From NCBI GenBank assembly GCA_964035575.1, contig OZ037852.1, positions 124,001 to 188,000 on the forward strand: 64,000 bases of DNA, in the 5' to 3' direction. The notes under the pieces were generated by a model. That model worked only from the letters and a program-made list of their open reading frames with translations, did not search any database and had not been told where the DNA came from. The DNA comes from Rhynchopus sp. YZ270_cl-10. Taxonomy: Eukaryota > Euglenozoa > Diplonemea > Diplonemida > Diplonemidae. The position numbers were made by a program, and so were the translations under genes. This document shows positions 11,701 through 24,873 of this stretch, in pieces; the stretch's first letter is position 1; each line of letters starts with the position of its first letter.

Positions 11701-14700
11701 CGTCTGAGGAAGCATCTTCGCAGAAGCGCTGCAGCTCCCACCGAAGTTGCTCGCAGTGTGGACGTGCCGCCTGCACCTCAATGACTATGGGCGTGACTGT
11801 GCCCGGCACAACACTCTCCCTGCGACACGCCTGCACAAAGCTGTCTAGACGTCTGTCCGCACCTACCTTATCCCCAGGCAGCTTCGTCAGCACAAACGGC
11901 AGCACCCCCGGCACTGAGGTAAACTGCGCCCAATGTGCCGAGCGTGGCTCTCTTTGCAGGTTGTCTAACAGCATTTCGACAGCCGTCGACTTCGAGGCAC
12001 CTGGGGGGCCGGTGAGGACGAGAGGTATGTTCGTCTCCCACGACACCAAACACATGAAGGCTGCACACTTCAGTCCCTGCGTGACGTGCACATCATCGGG
12101 GGTGAGGAACGCTGTTGGCGTGATCGTGGCATCGACAGCGCCTGTGAGGCAAGGTTTGAAGGGCGCGGGGAGCGCCTGCGCGAATGTCTTCCTTCCAGTG
12201 GTGGTGTCGACACCAAAGTAGAGCACCACACCGATGGCGATGAGGAGGGCGTCGTGCACGCAGGAGAAGCCTTCGTCGTCCTCGTCGACAGCAGAGCCCA
12301 GCGCCGTCGACATGAAGTACACCTCAGACCCGACCACACTCAGCAGCTTTCTGCAGAAGTAGTCGACCACCGTCAAGATGCGCCGCACTGTCCGTATGGA
12401 GCACACCCGCAGCGTCAGGGCACGGTAGCTCCCCGTTGCACGCAGGAGCACCTCCCGCAGGTAGGACACCCTATGGCCCATGAGACCCATCGCGCGCACA
12501 GATTGGTTAGAGCGGAGCAGCTCGGAGACCATTTCGATGTTTTCGTTTGTTGCGCTGATTTCATTAAAGCGTACGGCAGCCTCGTGCTCGGCGCCTATGA
12601 TGCCTATGTGCATGCCTGCTGGCACCTCTGCCTTGCACAACTGCGCGACACTTGTCGGCATCGTTTTGTCAACCTTAATCGCCAACGCGCTGGGACCAGG
12701 CTTCTGCGACAACGCAGCCTTCAACGCCCTCCCAAACTCCCCCTCCTCCACCACATGCTGCAAAGGGAACACACAGAACGGCTTCCTCTGCGCACGCTTC
12801 AACGCCTCCAACGTCACTGCCACCATATCCTTCACTGCAACACGTGGCGCCAGAAGATGGTCATTCATTTCACAGACACCCAGGTCCAGCAGCGTCTTCT
12901 GGACCTGCAACAGGAAGACCTGCCCGAGGCCCAATGCATCACACATTGCGTGACGTTGCTGCAGCCACGACGATACTGCATCTGCGAGAGGGTCGCTGTT
13001 GAGTGCGGAGGACACTTCGGTCCAGATGGGGTCGTGTTGGTGCTGCTTGGCAAAGGCGTGGAGGATGCGTTCTGCGATGCGTACTGCCTCTGTGCAGAGA
13101 CAACCACGTCCTGCGCGGAAGAGGGCTTCGAAGCAGGCACGCAGGGCCGCAAGCAGTGCGGTGGGGGAGAGCGGCTGGGCGCACAGAGTCTCCTCTACCC
13201 TAGCCATGCGTGCACTCAGCACACCCCCGTAGAAGCAGAAGAACGACGACGTCGTGTTGTGCGACAGCAACGGCACGACAAACCCCACCACCCCCTCGGC
13301 CACTGCAGACAGTGGCTGGGTCCTGCTCTCTCTCTGCAAAATCGCGAGGCACCGAAGGATCTGCTCAAACGGCTTTTCCCGATACGCAGTCAACAGCCCC
13401 GCCTCTACATCCGACTCACCCGAAGGGCACAAATGCCGAAAGCTTTCCCCCCTCCGAAACCTATCGACCACCACCAATCGGGCATCCCCTGCACTCCCCA
13501 CCGCCGCCGCTGCCAGCAACGCTGATGCTACCTCAAGGGTAAGCGTCTTGCCGGAACCAGGTGCACCTTGCAGGGAAGAGGTCCCTGTAAACTCTAGGTC
13601 GTCTTTGACACGAATGAGAAGCGCTAGACGGGAAGGCGTCAACGTAAACCCAAGAGACGACAGACACGACGCCACGACATCCGCTCTCACGCCCATCTCA
13701 TCTGCACAAACCTCCACCAGGGAGGTCGGCGGCAGGTCCGTCAGGAGCGCGCATATCAGCGAGGTGTCACTCTCCCAGGAGCAGGTCCTGTCCTCGGCGC
13801 GCATATTCGCAACGTTCTCTGCACGCTCTTCGGCAGCACCACGTATCGCCGCTGCGACAAGAAGGGGTAAATGAAGCACAATCTCCCCAACACCGTGTCC
13901 ACTAGAGTTCTCTGACGGGTTCAATAGCACCCTTTGTACGACGCCTTTTGTTGCAACGATGCGGAGCTCTGCAGGCTCGCCCACTGCGTAGAAGCAGGAC
14001 TCAAACGCAAGGCACGCTGCGACCACTGCACGTTGCGGCAACGTAGCCTCTGTGGGCAGCTCCACACCACCGGTGTACTGCTTGACACGCTGTGCCAGGT
14101 ACAGCGCAGCACGGTGGCGCCGCACCATCGAGACCTCCGCCGCAGCAGGATCCTCTTCGTTGAGCATCGCAGTGCACAGTGCCACCCCCGCCAGCCGTGT
14201 CGCAAGGTCCTCATCATCATCAGGGAACACCTCCGGCAAGCTTTCCCTCAGAAACTTAAAGCCCTCCGTCGCCCCGTCCACAACAGAGGGTGCAAAGCTG
14301 AGCAGATGACCTTGCTCAGCGAGACCAGGGCAAGAGAGGAGGGTGAGCGGGCTGCCTGAGGTGGTGCGCCAGTGGTGGGTAGCGGTGTTGTGGAGTTCTA
14401 CGAAGAGAGACCAGGTGCGTGAGGGTTGGAGCGTGGCGACCGAGCAGTGGGAGCGGATGCAGCCAAAGAAGATGAGGCCGTCGAGCACAGCGTTGACTGT
14501 GTTGGGGTCTGCGTCGTGGTCCACATCCACCACGACACTACCCCCGCCACTTACCCCTGCACGCCACAAACCGTTCTGCGCGCTTTCAACCAACTCCTCC
14601 AGCGCACTCCCCGAATGGATGTGCACCTTCACCACCATCCCCCCCGCGACACGCCGCTCAATGCTGTACGACTTCCCCGACTGCGGCCCACCCATGAAGT

Positions 14701-17700
14701 ACACTATGCTCGCAAAACGCGACTTCGAAATCAGCACCTCTGATATGGTCTTCCTCCACGTCACACCACAGGCAGCTGCGTCGAGCACCGGAACACCTTC
14801 GCGTACACGGCCTGACGTTGCCACGGCATAGAGTCCACAGACGGATGCGTTTTTGAGGGCGTGGAGGACGGCATGGAGGGGGTCGTGTTGGAGAAGGTCG
14901 TAGGCCATGATGACGGAGAGGCGCCTGGCTGTGGTGCAGGATGTGATGAAGACGTTGACCTCTGCGAGCGATGTGGTCGCTGTGCAGCGGAGGTACGCAT
15001 CGCTGCAGAGAGGCTCTGTGCCGTCGCTGCCTGCAAGCAGCGAGAGGCACAGCAGCGTGCGGTCTGCAGCGGACAGCCTGCTCGCGTCCATGCACGGCTC
15101 CTTCAGGGTGCGGTTCTCAAAGCGTGCCGCCGTCTGCAACGCCGTGCGCGGCGACATCGCAAACACCTTCTCCTTCGTCGTCTCCGCAAGGAACGCCTGC
15201 AGCACCTCGCCACGACGTTTCCCTACCTCACTCAAAGTAAGCGACGTCCTGTCTGCGCAGTCCCAGGACAGCAACGTAGGGTCCAATGCAGACGACGCCG
15301 TCTCCAAAGCGGCACGTAGAGTCGCGCTTTCAACGGCAACGTCGGTGTCGTGCAGGATGCTGTGCCAGCACGCAAGCTCCAGTGGGGTGAGGCAGTGCAC
15401 CGTGCCGGCATTGCTCAGCTCCGGTGGAAGCCCCGGGAGTGTTCGTGCTGCGGGGCCTGAGGTTGCGGCTGCGCTGGGGGAGAAGCGGGCTGTGTAGGGT
15501 TGTGTCGCACCTTCGCCTTCGCCTTCACGTTGCGCACGCACCGCAAAGCTGTGCTCCAAGGTCCACCCGTCAGTAGCACTTCCAGTGTACCATGTGCACA
15601 CCTCATCAGGGCGGAAGCACACAGCACCGCCACTGCAGCTCTCGCCACAGAGGCGTTCGGAGAGGGTAAAGGCAACGTCGTCGTCGTCGCCCTTAAGAGC
15701 CCATCGGTGCAGGTGTGGGAGGAAGGTGAGTGACTTCTCTCCACAGACGTAGCGGTCGTCTTCCTGGCGGTACGTTTCGTGGCCGTGTGGTGTGCTCGCG
15801 AGAAGGGTTGTTGCTGTGCTGAGGGGGCGGACGGCCCACCCAACTCCCTGCGAGGAGTCTGCAGGGAGCCATGCCTGGGCGACACCGGCAGGGCTGAAGA
15901 GCACCCACGCAGCGCCGCCTAGGCCACGCACGTTGCAGATGGAAAAGCCGGCGGCGTTGGTGTACGTTGGAAGGTCTCTTTCGTACACACCACTGTTCGT
16001 CTCTGCTCCACGCACATGAACACGCTCCACAGCAGGGGCCGCTTCGCAGGCTACCGGCGTAAGCGTGAAGGTGACGTCACCACGCTTGGTGCCTGCGTAC
16101 GGCACTAAGGGGAGCATTTCTGTGAACGATATGTCTTCCGCGTAGTTCGGGATTTGCGATGTGTGGAGCACGCGGCTGCCGTTGCGGTACACTTCTATGA
16201 TGGGCGGCTCTCTGTTGGAGAGACGGACAAGGAAGGTGAAGACGTGCGTGAGGGCGCGCTTCTGGCTGCTCGACAGCTTCGTGCCCTGGTGCACGGGGCT
16301 CTCACTGCGCAGGTCGTACACAGCGCCGTCAGGGCGCACCACAAAACCGAACACAGAAGACCCTGTGAACACGCGTTTGTCCAGGAACACACCTGGCGCT
16401 GCCAGCCCAACGTAGACGCCGTCCGTGCAAGGAGTGCCCGTCTCAATTGTGATCGAGAAGCTGTGCAGCCCTGGCCCCTCCATCCACCCATGCCCAGTAG
16501 CAGCCACGTATCGCCCCGCACTGCTGTGCCCTTTCAAGCTGATGGTGCTTGGCTTCGCCGGGGACACCTCCCACCCAACGCTCTTGATGCGTGCCTCGTT
16601 CCATGTGGTGTGAGAGGTGCGCCGTGCAGTAGGAAACCCTGTCCCACCCGGGATGATGGTCGCGACGCAGAGGGGCGAGGTGAGGTGCACGCATGGCGTG
16701 GGGCGCGCGAGGTCTGCCACGTGCAGGATCGCGTCGGGCGTGCTGCTGACGGTGTTGATGTGGCAGAGGACAGCACCCTTTTGCTTGTTGTAGGCGAAGG
16801 TGACGGTATCTCCTAGGGCCAGAGGCGGGCCTCGTGCGTACACTGCACCTTCGTGGTCCAGGAGCAGGCCTGAGTTGCAATACCACACATGGTGCGGCCC
16901 ACAGCAGACACCGACACGGAAGGGGACGTCCTCCTGCTTGGAGCCGTAGGATGGACGGATGTGGATGCGCCATGTGTGCGCGTCCCCTGCACCGCACACA
17001 GCGATCACCGCCTCTTCGTCATGCCGTGTGTGCTGCACAGAGCGTTGGTCAGGTGACAGGTACGCATCCTCCACACTTCCACAGGGGAACGCACTCCACC
17101 GCCACGGCGACAGCACACCAAGCTCCACACTGCCCTCCGCACTGCGTGTGAGGAGAAGCGTCTCAAGCTTTGCCTTGAGCTCGACGGCACTCCCCTCTGC
17201 ACCGTCCACGGACACAAGCTGCATGCCCGACTCAATGCCAAGGGCAGCCCATATCGTGTATTTGTTCGCAGCCTTGAAGAGCAGCGCTGTGTCGACGATG
17301 TGCAGCTTTGGTGCGTCGTTCACCTCAGAGAGCTTCACGCAGACTGTGGTGGTGGTGTCGTGCGCCTGCTGCGATTCGTGCAGTGCGCCTGAGTGGGGCG
17401 CATCCAGCAGCGGGAGGTTGCGTGCCGTGCGCTCCGGGCAGCGCTGCACAGTGCACCGCCCTGCACGCCAGTCACCCTGCGGTCCTTTCGCAAGCCAGCT
17501 CCCTGCCGCCACTGGCGACACACCGTTCTGCCTGCCTTGGCTCACTGCAGACACCTCACCACCCGCATCGACCACAACCCAACGCTGCATCATGGGAAGC
17601 ACCACCTCACTGCCACCACGCTTCTTATAACTCCACAGGGCACGGCGGTAGCTACCACAAGCGGAGGCACATTCACGCAACCCACTGAGATTCACTTCGT

Positions 17701-20700
17701 CAGGGTACTCCGATATCTCAAAGGCGGCGTCACCAAGGTTGCACAGCGACAACACCGACCCTTCTGACCCACAATGCGCATCCTGTGACAGGCGGAACTG
17801 CGCCAGCGATGCTAGATGAAGGTCAGCTGTGCCACCAAGAAGGGGCATGTCTTGTACAGGTGGCATCCCGACACCACGTTGTGTCAGCTCTGCTGCCTGC
17901 AGCGCTGACGACAGCAACAGAGCCTGGGTCTGCGGCGCCACGCATAGGGTAGGGAGGGCCGCCTTCGCCTCCTGCAGCAGCGCCACCACCTCTGCTGCCT
18001 CGGCACCGTCAGCCACAACGTTGACAGCCGCCCCCACCAGCGCAGGGTGGCCAAAACTCTTCAGATCCAACAACGCATCAATAAGCTCCCCTTGCACACC
18101 GCCCCGCAGCCGCAACGTCAGAACGTCACCCTCCAACACTGGCACCTCCTGCTTGCAGGGGAACTGCAGGACCTGGGTCGACACCCTCTTTGGCACCCCC
18201 GAGGACGTTGCCTCACGCATGGCTTCGAGCAACGCTGCTGATACGTCTACAGCACTCAGCTGCGACAACGATGTTGTGTCAACCTTTGTGTCTCGAAGCT
18301 GCTGCCAAAACTCTTTGCACGAAAGCGTCTCCTCTTCACCCAAAGCCGACGCACGAAGAAAGATCAGCAACAACGGAAGCGCGTTGAGAAGCTTCTGAAC
18401 ACGACGGTGCCGAACATCACGAGAGGCTGCAATCGCATCGACAAAGAGCGGGTCCGACAGCGTCTGCCTATGCGTCTGGATAAGGTGCAGTGCGGCAACA
18501 TTCTGTGTAATAAGAGCGATACAGTGGGTCACCTTGCTTGGCATCGTGGTGCCGGAGGTATCTTCCTTTAGGGTCTTCAACGCAGCCGCAGCATTCTGCA
18601 GTGTCGTAGCGTGCAGGGCTTCTTCACCAAATCTATGTGGAAAGGAGGATGTAAACTCCTTCGCCAAACAGAACCCCTCCCCCTCCGAGGCAGACGTCGC
18701 TACAGGAAGCCTTCGAAACCCTTCCAGCCCCTTCACAAAAACGCACAACGGCACACCAGCCTGCTGTAAGGCTTCTATCACCGCCTCCTCCACACCGCAT
18801 CCCCTCAAAGCTACAGCCTCTACAGCAAAATCCCCAACACAGCAGAGAGTCCCACCAAGCACCTCCGCAAAGCGTTTGTCCAGCGCAAGACGTTCTCCAA
18901 GACTCGCACAGATCTCATCTACTTGAGGAATGAATTCTGCGAGAGACACCTTTGTGGGAACGGCGTTGACGTAGATGCCACGGAGGAGGGTACTGGAGAG
19001 CGCGTCTTTGTGGAATAAAGGGCGTTCTCCTTCTGTGTCACGACTACGCCAACCAAGAAGCGAGGCTCGCATGGTAGATAGAGTCCTCTGCAACTCTATG
19101 AGGGGTATGCTCGAGGCAGCGCTGCACGGTACATTACTTTGCAACAACGCTTCCGGGTCGCAGTCAGCGCACTCCGCTATCGCTGTCACCTCGGAGACAA
19201 ACGCCTTGGGCACCTCCACACCCCACGCTGCAAGCAATGTGAACACCTCGCAGAGATACTGCGCCTCTTCATAGGCTTCCTTCAAAGATGCGAGAAGCGC
19301 TTCTGAGGTTGCGTCTTCCGCAGCGGAGAGGCCTAACTGCGTGAGGGCAGTTTTGTGTGCTGCAACCCAGACAAGAAAGACCAAGGAGTACCGCCCAGAC
19401 TCCACCAATGATGCGGACACAGCGACTGCAGAAGAGGACGCAGAGGTCAAACTGTTGTACGCTGACAAGCACTGTGGGTCAGAGTCGCTTAGTATTGAGA
19501 TGTGCATTTTGGAGACGACGTTGACATCGATGGGGGCGACTTCGAGGAGTTGTGAACGGAGTGTCAGATATGTCTCGAGAATGCGTGAAGCGAGCTCGGG
19601 GGCACGGTCTTCGCCGCTGATGCCGATGGGTGTGCATGCCCATGCATCGATTCTTGCGAGAAGCTGGCCCCAGCTTCCGCATGGTCCAGACAGAGCGTCG
19701 CAGGACAACACCGAAGAGAGGGCGGCAGTCGCAACGGAGATGAGCGTTTCTTGCAGGTATGGGGTGGCGGTGCGCTCTTGGGAGATGGAGGCCAGGTAGA
19801 TGGACAGATCCTCGAGGGAGGGGGTGCCGAGGAAGTAGAGCGGGCCCTCGCCGTCCAGGCCTTCGATGTACGCAGCAGCGTCCCAGTCGTCGACAGAGGC
19901 GTGCAACGAGGTCTGCAGGGCAGCGAGAATGGCAACACCCTTCTCCCGCTGCGTCGTGCGCCACACCCGGTCGCATGCCGCAAGCACCACCTTGCAAGCG
20001 TGCGCCTCGCGTTCGTGCCCTGAGTCGTCAATGCGGGTCAGCTGCCAGGAGGCGGGGATCACCGCGAGTTCTGCTTCGTCTGAGATGTAGGAGAGTGTAA
20101 TATCGATTCTGTCCTCAAGACAGGCTTGGAAGACACGGCGGTCCTTCGAGAGGAAGAGCGTGGTGTAGGCGGAGGGGACGAACCCGAGGGAGATGGTCAG
20201 GGTTTTGTCTTCGCCGTCGTCGCTGGTCGAGACGGCACTGTCCGCGACGTAGAAGACTGCGGCCAGCGCAGGGTGTGTCAGGAAGACCACGGCACCGCCG
20301 CAGGTCACTGTGAAGGCATGATAGTAGTCTGCCGTGTGGCCTTGGTGTCTGTGGTCTTGCTGCTGTTGGACCATGCTGAAGAGCGCTTCCTGCTGTCCTC
20401 GGGGCGAGACGTCGAAGCCGCCTATCCAGGAGTACACACCATCGGGCCACCCTGTGTCGCCTATGTGCGTCAGCATCTGCAGCAGCAGCATCGGGTGGTC
20501 TGCAGGGTCCGTAGGGAACACCGCACCCACCGCGTCTGCCACCGCCTCGCACAGCGTGCCTGGCGTCTCCGCACGCCGCTCCTCCCAGGTGAACCAGGAG
20601 CTCTGCAACGCATCGTCACGACGTGGTGACACAGTGTGCAAACACACCTCCCCCACATAGTTGAACGCAGGCAAAGGTGTCGCCGTGTCAAAGGGGTCCA

Positions 20701-22300
20701 GATGTAAGAGACCCAAGGCCTCCGCCTTGGACAACCCAAAACAAGAGAGCAGCACCCCCACCAGGGCACCACAGTCGCACACAGAAAGGGTGTCTGCAGT
20801 AATACTGGTTCGTCGCAGAAACTGTGCCAACACCTCGGGAGACAGTTTTGGAAGAACAACGAGATCGCCGTGGTGTGCAGAGCGCACCCCAGAGGCGACT
20901 GCGTCAGCGAGAAACTCTGGAACCTGGGCGTGGCGGAGCGAGGGCGCACGGTGGAGGGTGTTCTTCTCGAGTGTCGCGTGGGCGCGGGGTGAGCGGAGGA
21001 CAAGGCTTCTGCTGCGGTGGAAGTGCACCACCACGGAGCTGGGTACCGGGTCCACATCCCCCTCTGGCAGGAACAGCCAGAAGACACTGTCGTCACTCAG
21101 CACACAGCAATAGTCCGGCACGACACAGTCTACTGTCGCAGGGTACTCCACGATGTCAGACACACCCTCATCCTCAACGTCACCCCGATACGGCACCAGC
21201 AGGCCATCACGGTACGGCGCACGCCCTGCCACAAACGAGGCCGACACACGATACATTGTTTCCCCTGTGTCAGCGCAGGTCAACCCTGCCATCGCGGTGA
21301 TGGCCAGCGAACCGCTGTCCATATCCCACTGCCCCACCAACGGTGTGAACGGCGACGGCGCTGGTGCAGTGCTGATGCATTCCCCTAGGAGCGCCGCAAG
21401 ATGTGGCATGAGGGCAAGCGATGCGTTCTCTGCTGCACAGATGGCGACCTCACGCAGCTCTGTTGTCGACAGCGGTGCGAGCAGCGGGCTGTGCCTCAAC
21501 AGAAAGGATGTAGACAACGGACCTATCCCTGCGGCCAAAGCGACGATCTCAGAAAGCCTCCTCACATCCTCCCTGGGCGGTGCAAAGGGACCACGTCTGT
21601 CGGACACCTCTTGCCGAACCAATGCACTACCACCACTCAAGGCACGCAGGATGTCCACCCATGAGAGGCGTCTGTGCATCACCGCAGACAGCATCTCGAG
21701 GTGCATGACGTACCGTGCCGCGCCATCCAGCCCGTACGGTGTGTGGTGCAACAACGCATGCTTGAGCGCGGCCACCAGCTCGACCCCGAGGAGCGTCGTC
21801 CCCCGCTCCCCTTCTGAGAGTGCTCGAAGCTGCCGCACATCGTCTTCTGGGAGGAGGTAGGGAAGGCTGCGTGTGGAGGGGCTGACGCAGGAGAGGGTGC
21901 ACCGCCGCAGAAGGGCCTGCGCAACGGCAGACGAGGCGGCACTGCATGCTGCGAACATGGTGTGGAGGTGCTCGGGGGTGGTCAGGGCGCCACGCATATG
22001 CACTTCTACCCCTCCAGAGGCTATGAGGCATGCGGCGTACAGAAGCAGGGATGGTGTCTCGCTCTCGCTGTGCGCAAGGCTCAACGCCAACGACGATACG
22101 TGCGTTGCGGTGCCCGTGAGGCTCGCTGTGGAGGTCGTCGCTTGCTTGTGTCTCTCCCACGCAGAGGCGGAGAAGCCTGCCAAAGCGTTCCATGCAGCAT
22201 GGCAAGTCTCGGGTGCAGAAGACTCCAAGAGCGTCGTGAGCGCCTGGTCGGTGCTGATGCTGGGCACATCGTCTGCACCGGTGGGTTCGGCTCCGATCAT
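5739..22300 (-). CDS. Giant RNF213-like AAA+ protein, no RING seen
   Basis: Exon 1 (6125-22300) is a 16.2 kb open frame. Exons 2 (5899-6060) and 3 (5739-5813) follow introns of 64 nt (GTATGT...AACAG) and 85 nt (GTATGC...CCAG), both phase 0, giving 5470 residues; an in-frame acceptor 12 nt earlier at exon 3 is possible. Residues 1-1650 are mostly helical and unrecognised. A PDZ-like segment lies near 1660-1730, then two SPRY-like beta domains (about 1735-1885 and 1910-2075). Three P-loops follow: GGPQSGKS (about 2536), GAPGSGKT (about 2912) and GPPGASKST (about 3431). The last resembles the GxPGSSKS P-loop of RNF213-type AAA modules; its following Walker B region is weak. No RING Cys/His pattern was seen in the C-terminal 1900 residues, so E3 ligase activity is not supported. 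AG acceptor 35 nt before the ATG; a 3-codon upstream ORF overlaps the start. A dynein-like or unrelated multi-AAA protein is less likely. Confidence 0.55.
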
Positions 22301-22852
22301 GTTGGCATGCGAAAGGGGAGAGGGAAGGGGGGTGTCTGAGGCAGGGTGTGTGAAGTGTTAGCAAAGGGGCACATCTGAGACTGTACGTACGATGCCAGGA
22401 TGAAAGTACCAAGGAAGTACCAGGCGGGCAATATAAGGTGTAAACAAAAGTTGGTTGAATAGTACATTCGGGGAAGGGGACGTGATGCTTTGCCATGGCG
22501 GTTCAAACACAATAGTGTGTGTCAATTTTAGGTAAACAGCGATGAGGACAAAAAGGAAAAAAAAAGGTGAAGTTGATGGTGCAAACATCTCTGGGACGCA
22601 GGCACTGACACTCCGCGGGTTATCGAACCCCGGAGTGTTGTTGCACTTTGGAGTTGCTGACAGGGAAAAAAAATAGTAACACTTCGAAGGAGATCCTATC
22701 CTACGTCTCGTGTTTAGTCACCTTACAAATAGAGGGAAAATTAGACTTGAATACAAATCCTTCTCGTGACAGTACCTTGGCATGACTGGTGCACCGTGGG
22801 TGGCCCAACCATGCGGTCCTACATCCATTTCAAGGTTGGCATCTGATAAAAA
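22301..22852. other. Intergenic, 5' flank of the giant gene
   Basis: Contains the acceptor CAG at 22336-22338. At 22745-22845 there is a copy of a dispersed repeat (core CCAACCATGCGGTCCTACAT) also seen near 29670 and 45980. No gene seen. Confidence 0.45.
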
Positions 22853-22952
22853 AAAGAGCAAAACGTGCTAAAACGCAGCTCAGTCGAGCCCATGCAAAGG
22901 GTGGGACGTGAGTGGTCCGTACCGTAAGAGAACGGAGGCGGTTCACAACCAC
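22853..22952 (+). repeat. tRNA-related small repeat, copy 2
   Basis: Near-identical to 4083-4193 across the three hairpins, with the T-arm end changed to ACCACGC. The downstream 90 nt (to about 23040) also match the flank of copy 3 in inverted order (TCTCTACCTGGCTTCTGAAG ... GCGAAGTGCAATGCGG), so copies 2 and 3 belong to a longer shared unit. Confidence 0.5.
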
Positions 22953-23574
22953 GCAAACCTCTTTATACCCCCAGCGGTCTCTACCTGGCTTCTGAAGGGT
23001 GTCTTCCCTTGCTAACTGCGAAGTGCAATGCGGCCTAAAGGTCATCAACAGGCAGCACATCTCACTCTTGGATGGGCTCCCCCGTGTGCAATAAACTGGA
23101 AAAAAAACATACTGGAATCTGTGTCCCGCTATGGATACATCGATAAGAGGTAACCGGTGACGGGAAAGTGCACTCCGTGTGTCTTCGCTATTGTTGACAA
23201 AAAAAAACGCATCGTTTTTGAAACCCTTGAGGGCTAGGCTAATATCTGAGATGGGTTCTGAAGCTTTTTTTTCGCATACCACTAACAACCCCTACCCTCC
23301 CCAAAAAAAGAAACTGCGCGAGAGAGAAACAACACAAAAATAAAATCGGGAGGTAAATCAGGGAAACATTTCTTCCTTTAATTTTATGCTCTCCTTTTCA
23401 AAAAAAACTCTCCAACTCACGCCCCCCCACCCCCCCTTTTACCACCACCACCATTACCCTGAGCTGACCTGACCCCCTACATCAATTTACTATGCAGGAG
23501 GGTTCGCAAAAAGGTCTCCAAAAACCACAAAATAAAATAAAAAAAAAGCCACAAAAACACACAATGAATTCTGT
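22953..23574. other. Intergenic, no gene seen
   Basis: The first 90 nt belong to the repeat unit shared with 46530-46800. The rest is A-rich, with homopurine runs. An open frame on the minus strand spans the repeat but does not look like protein. Confidence 0.4.
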
Positions 23575-24033
23575 CTAGCACAGGCATGCGTTGATGGTCG
23601 TGAGGAGGTTAGGGTTTTCGAGCGCTGCTGCGATTCTCTCTTTATCGTTGAGTTGTTTGTTGACTTGATCTTCTTGGTCGTGGGTGCCAGGGGAGATTTT
23701 GAGGTCAACTTTGAAGCGAGCTGGGAGGGTACGGAGAAGCTGTACACGCACGCAGAGGCCAATCAACGTTGCAGCGCTGCAGTGCGTCACGGTCGGCGTG
23801 ATCCACACCAACACCTCCTTCCTCGCGGCGTCGAAGTCGACGCCCTTCAGCGACAGCACCTTCAGCTGCTCCAAGCTGTTCGGATGCTCGGGGTCCTTCA
23901 CATTGCGGATCAGGTTGTAGACCTCCAACTGATCAATGCTCTCTGGTGTGTCCTCATCGTCCACGTCGCCAGCCTCTCGCTTGATCTCCTCAACTTCAAA
24001 AATGTGCGGTGCAGGGTTGATCAAATCAGTCAT
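23575..24033 (-). CDS. CIAO2B: CIA2/MIP18-family (FAM96B-like) cytosolic Fe-S assembly protein
   Basis: 152 residues from the ATG at 24033. The family is recognisable along its length: NPAPHIFE at the N-terminus, an acidic DVDDEDTPESIDQLEVYNLI segment, DPEHPNSLEQLKV, then WITPTVTHCSAATLIGLCVR with the conserved Cys, LLRTLPARFKVDLKISPGTH, and VNKQLNDKERIAAALEN. Length matches human CIAO2B (about 160). By family knowledge it belongs to the CIA targeting complex with CIAO1 and MMS19, passing Fe-S clusters to apoproteins in cytosol and nucleus. The start is set by family length and by a strong acceptor (eight T then CCAG) ending 29 nt upstream. The frame is open further upstream but across that acceptor. 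Whole and apparently intact; the B rather than A paralogue is a judgement. Confidence 0.93.
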   Translation of the reverse strand: MTDLINPAPHIFEVEEIKREAGDVDDEDTPESIDQLEVYNLIRNVKDPEHPNSLEQLKVLSLKGVDFDAARKEVLVWITPTVTHCSAATLIGLCVRVQLLRTLPARFKVDLKISPGTHDQEDQVNKQLNDKERIAAALENPNLLTTINACLC

Positions 24034-24873
24034 TTTTTTGTGTATTCTTCTCTTGTTTGTTTCTGGAAAAAAAACGTAGGGAGAGAGAAGGAAGGTGGTA
24101 TTGGAGCAACATTTTTGTTCTGTACACAATAGCACGAGCGGGCAGTATGGGTACGTTTACTGCACATAAAAAACACTTGATCCGAAGTGAGGCGAAGGAA
24201 CATTATTTTTGGGAAAGTACTATGGGGGGGGGAGCAGAACACTTTTGAAAGATGAACTTAAGCGTCTAGTACTCACCTTTAGTCACAACACCTTAAATTA
24301 CAAAAGAAAGCGCAGTACCCGGCAGCAACAGGGAAGGCGTCGTAGGCATGTGCCAACAACGCTCAACCCTCCTGCTCGCGAGAGAAAGTGCAGGAAAAAA
24401 AAAAGGAAATTGAAACACGCAAAAAAACAACAAAATAGTAGGATCGGCAGGTAAGTAAAGTTGTTTCGTTGATTGCACAATCCTCTTGTTGGAGGAATGA
24501 TTGGCGACCGTACCGGTAATACCATTTCTCCTTTAAGGCAAAGCTTCGTAGGAATAAATATTTTAAAAATAGAACATCAAAAGGACAAGAACAGCACGAC
24601 TGCAGCAAATGGCGTCTGCACTGGAAAAAGAGGATAGAAAAGCGGCTTTTCTTTGGAATTATTTTTAAGGAATATTGACTCCATTAATTCGAAGAGCACT
24701 GAAGGAAAAGAACTGACAGGGCCCTCACGGGGTTCCGCACAATGGAACAAAACACCACATTTTTTTGCATAAATCTCACATGCAAAAAGACAACGTTGAA
24801 GATGAATGCTTCGCATATCTGCTACGACTACACCATTCAGTCCACTTTCTTGCGTTCTGTACAACACAACACA
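24034..24873. other. Intergenic with two short dispersed repeats
   Basis: 24425-24475 matches 46085-46140 (AATAGTAGGATCGG and neighbours), and 24555-24700 matches 45795-45930 (GGCGTCTGCACTGGAA, AAGAGCACTGAAGGAAAA), both in the same orientation but in swapped order. They lie upstream of the CIAO2B-like gene here and upstream of the ubiquitin-like/LRR gene there. No gene seen. Confidence 0.5.

Noticed and set aside
12086-13525. Long plus-strand open frame opposite the giant gene (also 8187-9170, 10986-12221 and others)
   Set aside because: Antisense shadows of a GC-rich 16-kb coding exon; they show no domain and have Arg/Ser/His-rich composition typical of reverse frames.
22830-23288. 152-codon minus-strand frame
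   Set aside because: Runs across the tRNA-related repeat and its flank; low protein character.
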